64,000 nucleotides of DNA from an uncultured Granulosicoccaceae bacterium (GTDB taxonomy: Bacteria; Pseudomonadota; Gammaproteobacteria; CALCKW01): assembly GCA_937965695.1 (NCBI GenBank), contig CALCKW010000012.1, positions 186,001 through 250,000 of the forward strand, in the 5' to 3' direction. The position numbers were made by a program, and so were the translations under genes. This document shows positions 17,058 to 25,562 of this stretch, one piece after another. Position 1 is the first letter of the stretch; each line of letters starts with the position of its first letter. The notes under the pieces are model-generated. The model was not told the DNA's origin, searched no databases, and saw only the letters and a program-made list of their open reading frames with translations.

Positions 17058-17076
17058 GGTTGCTAGCGCAGCAACC
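17058..17076 (+). other. Perfect 7-bp hairpin between amidotransferase and CBS-GGDEF genes
   Basis: GGTTGCT (17058-17064) pairs with AGCAACC (17070-17076) around AGCGC, in the 142-base gap downstream of the amidotransferase. No T-run follows, so it is either a weak terminator or a structure in the leader of the next gene. Confidence 0.4.
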
Positions 17077-17150
17077 GCTAAAGTCCCTGTTTGCGTCGCC
17101 CGATAACATGTAGACCTATAACTACCGGTCTTCGCCTTCGCGGCTCCTCT

Positions 17151-18125
17151 ATGAGCAGAACACTAATTCGAGAGTTTATGTCAACCAACATCACGTCGGT
17201 TGCGCTAGACACCCCTTTGGTTGAAGCGGCCAATATCATGCGGCAACAGCACCTCTCCAGCATTGTCATTGTTGAAAAGGGTTTACCCGTAGGCATTGTC
17301 ACCGAACAAGACATGAGTGACCTTTGCGCTCGATTATTGGCGGGCGCACGGCCACCCGCTCTCAAAGAGTTGATGAACACCAAAATCGTCACCATCAATT
17401 CGAGTAAACCCTGCGAGAAAGCCGCGTTGCAAATGCAACGGCACAAGACACAACACCTTATAGCGACAGATTACGATGGCCTGCTCTGCGGCTTGTTTAA
17501 TCGTGCAGACTTATTGCGCGCCAGAGGCCTGGAGATGGAGCGGCAATACAACGAGACATCGCAGCGTGTGTTTGCCTTGAACCAAACGCTTGAGGAAACA
17601 CAAGCGGCCCTACAAAGCTCTCTGCGCGAAGACCCCTTATTAGGCATTGGTAACCGCATTGCCATGGACGAAGCTTTGACCGCAGCCGCCACCGCAGACA
17701 CTCCCTACTCCATTGCTGTACTCGATATCGATCACTTCAAGCGGTATAACGATTATTACAACCATGCCCAAGGCAATCAGGCCCTCATCAGAGTATGCCA
17801 AGCCACCCAGATGATACTGGGAGAGCACGCCCAAATTTTTAGACAATCAGGCAATACCTTGTTGGCCCTTTTTGTTGATGATGAGCACATCGACAAGCAC
17901 CTATTGGCTAATACGGTCCTACAAGGCGTGAGCGCACTGTCGATCGAACACGCAACAGCCCCACTGGGGAAGTTGAGTGCTAGTATCGGATTAGCGTGTT
18001 GCTTTACCCAAGGTACCGAACCAAACCATGTTGTCTTTAGAGCACTGAGCGCCCGAGAACTGGCGAAGCATAATGGTGGCAATCAACTTTTCGAAGACAC
18101 AGACCACCAGCAGCGAGCGGCTTAA
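17151..18125 (+). CDS. CBS-pair protein with degenerate GGDEF domain
   Basis: A 324-residue soluble protein from the ATG at 17151 (the frame extends to a TTG at 17091). Two CBS repeats fill about 5-62 and 70-127 (REFMSTNITSVALD and KELMNTKIVTINSS). A short coiled linker follows (about 128-158), then a GGDEF-fold domain (about 159-320). The metal-binding IAVLDIDHFKRYND segment is kept, but the signature that should read GGDEF is SGNTL (233-237), so cyclic-di-GMP synthesis is very unlikely. I infer a receptor or regulatory role in which the CBS pair senses an adenosyl ligand. No EAL domain is present. Confidence 0.87.
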   Translation: MSRTLIREFMSTNITSVALDTPLVEAANIMRQQHLSSIVIVEKGLPVGIVTEQDMSDLCARLLAGARPPALKELMNTKIVTINSSKPCEKAALQMQRHKTQHLIATDYDGLLCGLFNRADLLRARGLEMERQYNETSQRVFALNQTLEETQAALQSSLREDPLLGIGNRIAMDEALTAAATADTPYSIAVLDIDHFKRYNDYYNHAQGNQALIRVCQATQMILGEHAQIFRQSGNTLLALFVDDEHIDKHLLANTVLQGVSALSIEHATAPLGKLSASIGLACCFTQGTEPNHVVFRALSARELAKHNGGNQLFEDTDHQQRAA

Positions 18126-18146
18126 AAAGCAAAAGCCAGATAAAAC

Positions 18147-19031
18147 TTAAGGTGTGATTTTCGCGAACGCTTGGCGAATCCAATCTGAGCTTTGTGAAGT
18201 CTTCTCCAGCATAAAGTTGTGACCGCCTGAGATTTCCTTGTGCTCAATGAACGGATGACCGAAGCAATACCTCGGCACACTCTTGGTGACATATTCATAA
18301 CTGACATCACCGCTGACGATGACGCAGGGTGTACGAACACGTTTGACCATGTTGGGCAGTTTGAAAGGCATACTGGCGTAAATGCTGGTCTCGAGCTTTT
18401 TGGAACAGCGTAACTGCACACCTCCATCAAAGTCTTCTAAACCGTGTTCCAAGTAAAGCTCAAAACACGCACTCTCCCATTTGGCGTAGACTCGCCTAGC
18501 CAGTAAGTACTCGCGTGCAGCTTCGATGCTTGGCCACTGATCGCGCCGCCTGCTCGTCGTGCGCGCTAAACGGTGATATTTAAGCAGACCTAGCATCTGC
18601 AATCCACGACCAAGTAACAGCATAGCTGGCGGAAATAAAACAGGATCAAGCAATACTGCTGAGTCAAAGCAGTCCGGGCAATCGGCCATCATGCTCAAAC
18701 ACAAAACGCCACCAAAGCTGTGCCCGACAGCATGTTTTGTCACTTGATCGTAGTCGCTCGCCAGCGAGATCCAAGCACTAAAACAGACTTCGGCGGTTTT
18801 TTCCCAGCCTAGAAAACTGCCCGATGCGTCACTGTTTCCGTGACCAGGCGCATCCAGCATCACGATGTCGTACTCATCGCACAAACGTTGCAACAGGGGC
18901 CAGTAACTCATTCCGCACAAGCCATTGCCGTGTAGGAAGAATATCACTGGCAAGCCGCGCGGTTTGGTTCGCCATCCCCGCAAGCGCTTACCACCTTCAT
19001 AGCAAAACTCCCAGCCCACTAGTTCCAACAC
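18147..19031 (-). CDS. Alpha/beta-hydrolase fold protein
   Basis: About 294 residues. Oxyanion segment VIFFLHGNGLCGMSYW, nucleophile elbow AVGHSFGGVLCL with Ser in GHSFGG, acid candidate in VIVSGDVSYEY, and catalytic His in SGGHNFMLEK near the C-terminus, the normal order for this fold. No ATG is available upstream; I place the start at GTG 19031 because AGGA lies five bases ahead, though TTG at 19067 or 19028 is possible. It has no signal peptide. Related sequences include esterases and lactonases, so the substrate is open. It is convergent with the CBS-GGDEF gene. Confidence 0.82.
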   Translation of the reverse strand: MLELVGWEFCYEGGKRLRGWRTKPRGLPVIFFLHGNGLCGMSYWPLLQRLCDEYDIVMLDAPGHGNSDASGSFLGWEKTAEVCFSAWISLASDYDQVTKHAVGHSFGGVLCLSMMADCPDCFDSAVLLDPVLFPPAMLLLGRGLQMLGLLKYHRLARTTSRRRDQWPSIEAAREYLLARRVYAKWESACFELYLEHGLEDFDGGVQLRCSKKLETSIYASMPFKLPNMVKRVRTPCVIVSGDVSYEYVTKSVPRYCFGHPFIEHKEISGGHNFMLEKTSQSSDWIRQAFAKITP

Positions 19032-19230
19032 GCTGTTCCTCGAATGATAAAAAGATGGGTGCCACAAACATGTATGGCGGATAAAGCGTATTCCGTAGAT
19101 CCACGCTGGAGCGTATGATAACGAAGTATTGCAACGCGAAGATGATATTAGTCACAACAAGCCAGTCAACGCTCGCGGGTGCGCCACTTAACGAAAACCT
19201 AAGACAAAGCTGCGCCAAAGGAAACTAGTC

Positions 19231-20076
19231 ATGGAACATGATTCTAACTACACCCCTGCCAAAGTTTGGACTTGGGACGCCGAGAGCGGCGGCAGGTGGG
19301 CGAGCATCAATCGCCCTATCGCCGGTGCAACACATGAGAAGACATTAGCTGTGGGTGATCATCCCATGCAGCTCTACTCTCTCGCGACGCCTAACGGCGT
19401 AAAGATCACCGTCATGTTGGAAGAGCTATTGGCTCTTGGCCACAGTGGCGCCGAGTACGATGCACACCTCATAAAAATAGGCGACGGTGATCAATTTGGC
19501 AGCGGGTTCGTTAACGTTAACCCCAATTCTAAGATACCGGCACTGATGGATCACAGCACCAGCTCACCGACTCGAGTTTTCGAATCCGGCGCCATATTGC
19601 TGTACTTAGCAGAAAAATTCTCTGCATTTTTGCCCAGTGAACCAGCAGCTCGTACTGAGTGTTTAAACTGGCTGTTTTGGCAGATGGGCTCAGCCCCTTA
19701 TCTGGGTGGAGGATTTGGGCATTTTTACAGCTACGCCCCCATGAAAATTGAATACTGCATCGATCGATTTACCATGGAGGTCAAACGCCAGCTTGATGTT
19801 CTAGACAGGCGATTGGCCGACAATGAGTACTTGGGTGGAGAAAACTACAGCATCGCTGATATCGCCGTCTGGCCGTGGTATGGCGCACTGGTACTGAACC
19901 ACATTTACGACGCCGCTGAGTTTGTCGACGCAGCGAGCTATACACACGTCACTCGCTGGGCCAAGAAAATTGATGCCCGCCCTGCCGTAAAGCGAGGCCG
20001 CATGGTCAATAAAACGTGGGGAGAGCCTGAAGAGCAATTGCACGAACGCCATGCAGCCACTGATTTTGACAAATAA
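19231..20076 (+). CDS. yghU: YghU-type glutathione transferase / disulfide-bond oxidoreductase
   Basis: A 281-residue cytoplasmic protein clearly of the YghU family: an N-terminal extension with YTPAKVWTWD and GATHEKTL, a thioredoxin-like domain (about 45-130) with LYSLATPNGVKITVMLEELL and NPNSKIPAL, and an all-helical C-terminal domain with GGGFGHFYSYAP and WPWYG. E. coli YghU binds two glutathione molecules and reduces disulfides with little classical transferase activity. AAAGGA precedes the ATG at a suitable distance. It reads alone, 40 bases ahead of the aminotransferase, and may be cotranscribed with it. Confidence 0.95.
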   Translation: MEHDSNYTPAKVWTWDAESGGRWASINRPIAGATHEKTLAVGDHPMQLYSLATPNGVKITVMLEELLALGHSGAEYDAHLIKIGDGDQFGSGFVNVNPNSKIPALMDHSTSSPTRVFESGAILLYLAEKFSAFLPSEPAARTECLNWLFWQMGSAPYLGGGFGHFYSYAPMKIEYCIDRFTMEVKRQLDVLDRRLADNEYLGGENYSIADIAVWPWYGALVLNHIYDAAEFVDAASYTHVTRWAKKIDARPAVKRGRMVNKTWGEPEEQLHERHAATDFDK

Positions 20077-20116
20077 AAACTAGACAGAACAACGAGCCTA
20101 GATCCAGGTAACAAAT

Positions 20117-21370
20117 ATGACCAACATCACCGAAGCTGCCAAGCAGTATGAGTACTTTAAGTCTCTGGCCCTTAGCCTCAACATGGAACGCGGCCAGCCT
20201 GCAGACGAAAACTTTGACCTCAGTCTTAAGCTGCTAAGCGCTATCGACGAAAATAACTACATCACCGACAGTGGCGTAGATATTCGCAACTATCCAGGAG
20301 GCGTTGCCGGTCTGCGCGAAGCGCGCGAAGTCTTCTGTGAGCAGCTAGGTGTGCAAGCCTCAGAGACAATGATTGGCAATAACTCAAGTCTGGAACTCAT
20401 GGGGCACTTTCTTACTTGGGCACTACTAAAAGGCGTTATAAACAGCGAATCTGGTTGGTTACAGCAAAAGCCCAAACTCATTGTCACGGTGCCAGGATAC
20501 GACCGACACTTTTCACTGGCGGCAGAGCTCGGCTACGAATTGCTGACAGTGAAAATGACGGAACACGGCCCAGACATGGATGCTGTTGAAGCACTGGTAG
20601 CTGCTGATGCCTCAATAAAGGGCATTTATTTTGTGCCAACTTATAGTAACCCGACAGGCGATACCATGTCGCAAGAGTATGCCAAGAGATTAGTAGCGGT
20701 CAATGCAGCGGCACCTGACTTCACGATTTTTGCTGATGACGCTTACGCCGTACACCACCTCGTGGAAAACCCCACACCTGCACCAAATTTGCTGACCTTA
20801 GCAAAAGCTGCAGGCAATGCTGATCGTGTCATTATATTTGGCTCAACATCTAAAGTGACTTTTGCCAGTGCTGGTATTTCGCTGGTCGGCATGAGTGAAG
20901 CGAACATCGCGCACTGGAGCCGCTTAATGTCCGTGCAGACAATTGGCCCGAACAAAGCAGAACAATGGCGCCATGTCTGTTTCATGCGCCAGTACCCAGG
21001 CGGACTAAAAGGATTAATGCGAGACCACGCGAAAATCCTAAAGCCAAAATTTGATACAGTGCAATCGGTACTCGAAGAACAGCTAGGCAATAAAAACGTG
21101 GCGCGCTGGAGCACACCAGCAGGCGGGTATTTTGTCAGTGTTGAAACCACACGTCCTATTGCCGATCGCGTGATTGCCTTGGCCGCAGAAGCAGGTGTAG
21201 CCTTGACGCCAGCGGGCGCTACCTACCCTAACGGTGCTGACCCAGACAACACGAATATTCGGCTGTCACCCACTCGACCGGCGCAAGACGAAATACTTCA
21301 GGCGATGCAGGTATTCGCTTGTTGTGTGCAGCTCGCTTCAGCAGAATACGATCAGAAAAATGGTCGCTAG
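20117..21370 (+). CDS. PLP-dependent aminotransferase (aspartate aminotransferase Ic-like)
   Basis: A 417-residue fold-type I aminotransferase. It matches the family described as aspartate aminotransferase type Ic, with N-terminal LNMERGQPADENFDLS and DIRNYPGGVAGLREARE. The PLP lysine lies in FGSTSKVTFASAGIS near 250, with the NPTGD and ADDAYAVHHL segments ahead of it. AGGT precedes the ATG. Characterised members transfer the amino group of aspartate to 2-oxoglutarate, though some members of this branch have other substrates. It sits between yghU and a flavoprotein gene in the same direction, which does not reveal a pathway. Confidence 0.88.
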   Translation: MTNITEAAKQYEYFKSLALSLNMERGQPADENFDLSLKLLSAIDENNYITDSGVDIRNYPGGVAGLREAREVFCEQLGVQASETMIGNNSSLELMGHFLTWALLKGVINSESGWLQQKPKLIVTVPGYDRHFSLAAELGYELLTVKMTEHGPDMDAVEALVAADASIKGIYFVPTYSNPTGDTMSQEYAKRLVAVNAAAPDFTIFADDAYAVHHLVENPTPAPNLLTLAKAAGNADRVIIFGSTSKVTFASAGISLVGMSEANIAHWSRLMSVQTIGPNKAEQWRHVCFMRQYPGGLKGLMRDHAKILKPKFDTVQSVLEEQLGNKNVARWSTPAGGYFVSVETTRPIADRVIALAAEAGVALTPAGATYPNGADPDNTNIRLSPTRPAQDEILQAMQVFACCVQLASAEYDQKNGR

Positions 21371-21406
21371 CGTTATACCGACGTGCGCAGCACCACGAGC
21401 CTAATA

Positions 21407-22582
21407 ATGGAAGAACTGGACGCAATCGTCATTGGCGCCGGCCCTGCCGGCCTAATGGCGGCACAGATGCTCGCTGAAGCAGGTCGACAAGTCACCATCA
21501 TTGAGGCGAAACCCTCTCCTGCGCGTAAATTTTTAATGGCAGGAAAATCCGGGCTCAACCTAAGCAAAGACGAAGGCTTTGAGAAGCTCCTCCCGCACTT
21601 TGAGGAAGCCAAAGGACACTTAAAGCCGATGCTTGAAGCCTTTGATTCTAAGGCCGTCATGCAATGGGCCCGAGATCTGGATCAAGACATATTTACTGGC
21701 AGCAGCGGACGCGTTTTCCCCGTTTGTATGAAAGCTTCGCCATTACTTAGGGCATGGCTTGCAAAACTTGAAGCCATGGGCACAAGCCTGAGAAAAAACT
21801 GGCTTTGGCAAGGCTTCGATACAGATAGTCTTGTATTTGAAACACCCGACGGAACAAAAAAAGTTCAAGCGCAAGTTACCGTACTTGCGCTTGGTGGCGC
21901 TAGCTGGTCTCGCTTGGGCTCGGATGGCCAGTGGGTTGCTATGCTTAAAAAGAAAGGCGTACTGACTAAACCACTCGTGGCCGCTAATGTTGGGCTAAAA
22001 CTGGACTGGTCTTCCCACATGGAGCAGCACTTCGGTGCCCCTGTAAAAAGCACTGCACTCAGCGCAGGACCAGCAAGAACGCGCGGTGAGTTTGTCATTA
22101 CTGCATCAGGATTAGAAGGTGGTGGAATTTATAGTCTTTCTAAAGCGATTAGAGAAGGGCACGAGCTGACACTAGACTTATATCCCGATAAAACAGTCAA
22201 CAGCTTAATGAAAAAAATTAATCGGCCGCGCGGTAAAAACTCACTCAGCAATCATTTGCGAAAATCTATTGGCCTAAGCGGTGCAAAGATGGCGCTATTG
22301 CGTGAATTTGTAAAGCCACTGCCATGCAGCGAAGAACTAGCCCATCAACTAAAAAACCTTATCGTACCTCACGCCGGCCCTGTAGATATTGAAAAAGCAA
22401 TATCCAGTGCTGGGGGCCTAAGCTTCGACGCTGTCGATAATAATCTAATGATCAAATCACTACCGGGTATTTTTTGCGCCGGTGAAATGTTGGATTGGGA
22501 GGCGCCCACCGGAGGTTATCTGCTGACGGCGTGCTTGGCGACCGGCCGTTGGGCCGGTATTGCTGCTGCGAGTTATAAATGA
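21407..22582 (+). CDS. FAD-dependent oxidoreductase, HI0933/BaiN-like family
   Basis: About 391 residues from the ATG at 21407; a GTG at 21383 is also in frame. The N-terminal dinucleotide motif AIVIGAGPAGLMAAQMLAEAG and glutamate-ending strand bind FAD. KFLMAGKSGLNLSK follows, and the C-terminal GGYLLTACLATGRWAG returns to the flavin. This is the HI0933-like flavoprotein family, related to BaiN and often annotated only as NAD(P)/FAD-dependent oxidoreductase. The natural substrate is not established. It starts 36 bases after the aminotransferase stop, so they may be cotranscribed. Confidence 0.86.
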   Translation: MEELDAIVIGAGPAGLMAAQMLAEAGRQVTIIEAKPSPARKFLMAGKSGLNLSKDEGFEKLLPHFEEAKGHLKPMLEAFDSKAVMQWARDLDQDIFTGSSGRVFPVCMKASPLLRAWLAKLEAMGTSLRKNWLWQGFDTDSLVFETPDGTKKVQAQVTVLALGGASWSRLGSDGQWVAMLKKKGVLTKPLVAANVGLKLDWSSHMEQHFGAPVKSTALSAGPARTRGEFVITASGLEGGGIYSLSKAIREGHELTLDLYPDKTVNSLMKKINRPRGKNSLSNHLRKSIGLSGAKMALLREFVKPLPCSEELAHQLKNLIVPHAGPVDIEKAISSAGGLSFDAVDNNLMIKSLPGIFCAGEMLDWEAPTGGYLLTACLATGRWAGIAAASYK

Positions 22583-22613
22583 ACGCATCGCTAAGAGACA
22601 GCCTATTCAATGC

Positions 22614-23393
22614 CTAGCTGGGCAAACGCAGCTTATAAGATCGCAATAATATATAGAGCCCTAACGCAGAAACAAGGTGTTTCAAGCTATGCCCGCTAGT
22701 GAAAAATAAAAATTCGTGGATAGAACTATCAAACGTTTCGAATAACTTTGCTGCAACATACGCTGCAAGCAACCACCAATAAGCGTAAGCCTGTTCAAAA
22801 CGGGGTTTATAAAATAAAATTATTATTGGTATCGTGACTAAGGGAAAAAATTGAACGATCGCATAGTAACGAAGATCACCCATCCCTATGCTCTCTGTGT
22901 ATGACCAATAAAGCACAGAGGCTATACCCAAACAAACGAACGGCAATAGACAGAGGCGCCCGATTTTTTCCGACACAAATTCACCGATAACAATTGAGTA
23001 GAGGGCCATAAAAGCGATTGTCATTGGGATGCGGTCCCAAAGCAGGGTCTCGTTAGTGGGTTTAAGGTGGTAATAACCCGAGCCAAGCGCGACCAAGCTA
23101 ACGGCCGTGAAAAAAAGCACGTAAGCGAGCTTATTGCTTTCAACAACATGCCGAGTTTTAGATTTACCAGAAATGATTAAACTCAAACCGGCGACTCCCA
23201 CTAATAGAAAGGGAATATTAGAGAGCACGTTGAGAGCATTAGGGATGCCGAACAATGTATCGGCGTCTGAAAACGCATGGTAGTCCGCATCCTGTGGAAT
23301 AGCATCAACTAGGCTGAGCGAAACGACAACAGCCATGCCGACAACAGCAATGAGTATCAGCGCAAATTTATTGTGATTGATCAGGTTCGACAT
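22614..23393 (-). CDS. Alkaline ceramidase-like integral membrane protein (CREST superfamily)
   Basis: About 259 residues from the ATG at 23393, preceded by GGAGAAC. Seven or so hydrophobic segments are visible. The conserved polar residues of the CREST membrane hydrolases appear in order: SGYYHLKPTNETLLWDRIPM (Ser, His and Asp) in the middle and GHSLKHLVSALG (His pair) near the end. Eukaryotic relatives are alkaline ceramidases and bacterial homologues are usually named phytoceramidase without proof. I infer a zinc-dependent membrane amidase or lipid hydrolase in the inner membrane. It stands alone, next to an ABC exporter gene in the same direction. Confidence 0.75.
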   Translation of the reverse strand: MSNLINHNKFALILIAVVGMAVVVSLSLVDAIPQDADYHAFSDADTLFGIPNALNVLSNIPFLLVGVAGLSLIISGKSKTRHVVESNKLAYVLFFTAVSLVALGSGYYHLKPTNETLLWDRIPMTIAFMALYSIVIGEFVSEKIGRLCLLPFVCLGIASVLYWSYTESIGMGDLRYYAIVQFFPLVTIPIIILFYKPRFEQAYAYWWLLAAYVAAKLFETFDSSIHEFLFFTSGHSLKHLVSALGLYILLRSYKLRLPS

Positions 23394-23509
23394 GTGTTCT
23401 CCAACTTCACTCGTGTCTCCACGAAGTTTTTTCGATGAGTAAAATAGAGGCACGCTCTAGTTGGCTCACCTCGATGGCTTCATCTAAGTGATCCCAATTG
23501 CGGCCCGAC

Positions 23510-25288
23510 CTACGCGGCCCGACCCGTCTGCACCAGCCATTGAGAATGATAGTGGCCTTTTGCCGCTAGCAGGGATTGGTGATCGCCTTGTTCTACAATT
23601 TTTCCGTCCGCTAAGACGACAATCTGCTCAGCGTGTACAACCGTGGACAGACGATGAGCGATCATTATTACCGTGCGGCCCTGGGCAATACTTCGTAACG
23701 AACGCTGAATGGCGGCTTCGGTTTCGTTGTCTACCGCGCTGGTGGCTTCATCGAGCACTAACAGCTGAGGGTCTTTAAGCAAAGCCCTTGCTAATGCAAG
23801 TCGTTGTCGCTGACCACCCGATAGTTTAATACCTCGTTCCCCCACGGGAGTGTCGAGCCCATCGACCAATTTTTCAATGAACTCCCAAGCCTCAGCTTGT
23901 TTGGCCGCCAGTATGATGGCGCTTTCGTCTGCGCGCGGATCACCATACGCTATGTTTTCGCGGATGCTGCCCTCAAACAAAAAGGGCTCTTGGCTGACAA
24001 ACCCAATAGCACCACGCAAATCACTTAGCGGCAGTTGATCGATGGCGATACCGTCTAACGAGATGCCACCAGACCGCGGAGAATAAAAGCGTAGCAGCAA
24101 TTTTATGAGCGTAGATTTCCCCGACCCAGTTGCCCCTACAAGCGCCAATGTAGTGCCACCCGGCACTTGAATGCTAAACCCATCCACGCCAGCACCATTA
24201 CCGTTATAACGAAAACTAACATCGTCAAAACAAACGGTACCGTTTGCCTTGTCTGGGCGTTTCAGATTGCCATCGTCTCGAATATCCACAGGAGTATCCA
24301 GCAACCCTAAGATACGACGGGTGCTCGCCATCGCTCGTTCAAACAAGTCGATAGTTTGCGCCAAGCTAGTTAACGGCCACAGTAACCGTTGAGTCAAAAA
24401 AACCAGTACTCCGTAAGCACCTACACCCAGTTCACCGTCGAGGGTTTTGATGCCGCCTAAAACAAAAGTGCAAAGAAAACCCGCCAACACGGCCATCCGT
24501 ATAACCGGAATAAAGGCTGAACTGACGGCAATGGCCCGACGGTTTGAGTCCGCATAGGCACTGCTGTCCGCTTGTAGCCGGCTGGCTTCAATCTGTTCAG
24601 CCGTGAAGCTCTTGATGGTAGCAATGCCACCGATGTTGTTTTGCAGTCGACCACTCAACACACCAACTCGGCGGCGTACCTCTGCATATAACGGGCTGGC
24701 TCTGTGCAGAAAGAAAAACGCACCCCAGATAATCAATGGAATTGGACTGAACGCCAAAACCGCAATGATTGGAGACAAGTAAAAGAAAACCGCACCAACG
24801 GCTATGACCGATACAAACACCTGAATGATTTCGTTTGCACCACCGTCTAGGAACCGTTCTAGCTGATTCACGTCGTCATTGAGAATCGCCACCAAGTCTC
24901 CAGTGCTGCTGTCTTCAAAGAAGCTCATGGATTGCTTTTGCATGTGCACGTAAGCATTGAGGCGCATGTCCGCTTGCAGGTCTTGCGCAAGATTACGCCA
25001 AAGCACCAAGTAAAAATACTGAAACAGCGACTCACCCGCCCAGATAAAAAAGGTCAGTACTGCTAGCGCCAAAATCTGCTGCTGCGGTGTATCAAAACCA
25101 AAGCTTGCGACAAAGCTGGTGTCTTTATTGACCACTACATCAATGGCGATACCAATTAAAATCTCCGGCGCGATGTCGAAGAGTTTATTGATGATGGACG
25201 ACGCGGACGCGAGCATGACACGGCGGCGATAACCACGCGCATAGCGCATTAAACGAAGTAGCGAGGCGAAACTGGACTGCGATTCCAT
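23510..25288 (-). CDS. ABC exporter, fused permease and ATPase (MsbA-like)
   Basis: A 592-residue half-transporter from the ATG at 25288; the frame extends to 25390 with no ATG or ribosome site. An N-terminal six-helix ABC transmembrane domain (about 15-310) is followed by an ATPase domain (about 345-590) with Walker A GATGSGKST, signature LSGGQRQRLALARAL, Walker B LLVLDEATSA and the switch His in AHRLS. It acts as a homodimer in the inner membrane. Relatives export lipids, peptides or drugs, and nothing nearby fixes the substrate. The ceramidase-like membrane enzyme downstream is a tempting lipid link but unproven. Confidence 0.92.
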   Translation of the reverse strand: MESQSSFASLLRLMRYARGYRRRVMLASASSIINKLFDIAPEILIGIAIDVVVNKDTSFVASFGFDTPQQQILALAVLTFFIWAGESLFQYFYLVLWRNLAQDLQADMRLNAYVHMQKQSMSFFEDSSTGDLVAILNDDVNQLERFLDGGANEIIQVFVSVIAVGAVFFYLSPIIAVLAFSPIPLIIWGAFFFLHRASPLYAEVRRRVGVLSGRLQNNIGGIATIKSFTAEQIEASRLQADSSAYADSNRRAIAVSSAFIPVIRMAVLAGFLCTFVLGGIKTLDGELGVGAYGVLVFLTQRLLWPLTSLAQTIDLFERAMASTRRILGLLDTPVDIRDDGNLKRPDKANGTVCFDDVSFRYNGNGAGVDGFSIQVPGGTTLALVGATGSGKSTLIKLLLRFYSPRSGGISLDGIAIDQLPLSDLRGAIGFVSQEPFLFEGSIRENIAYGDPRADESAIILAAKQAEAWEFIEKLVDGLDTPVGERGIKLSGGQRQRLALARALLKDPQLLVLDEATSAVDNETEAAIQRSLRSIAQGRTVIMIAHRLSTVVHAEQIVVLADGKIVEQGDHQSLLAAKGHYHSQWLVQTGRAA

Positions 25289-25482
25289 GCGAGGGGGCCT
25301 AAAGTTTACAAGCAACGTGCGTCTAGGGATCCTCAGATCAAGCCATGCACGCGCCGTCGACGCACAAATTTCGGCCCAGCCGTGTTGCAAAACTAGCCAA
25401 TAGCACCATTATTGCCGTCGGTTTGCGCCTTACTGGGTCCAAATTATTCTCACTGACGTCACTGACCTAACTTTATCTGAGG

Positions 25483-25496
25483 ATTCCTAGAGGAAT
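25483..25496. repeat. Short inverted repeat upstream of ABC exporter
   Basis: ATTCCT-AG-AGGAAT lies in the 274-base gap between the P450 stop and the exporter start, about 195 bases upstream of the exporter. It could be an operator or nothing; no T-run follows. Confidence 0.3.
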
Positions 25497-25562
25497 AAAA
25501 CAGTATACGTGCGCTTCAACCGAGACCAAACACAGGCCCGAAAATAATTAAGCGCAACATTT

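Noticed and set aside
25453..25460. TGACGTCA palindrome upstream of the ABC exporter
   Set aside because: An 8-base palindrome is expected by chance in a window of this size and nothing links it to a regulator here.
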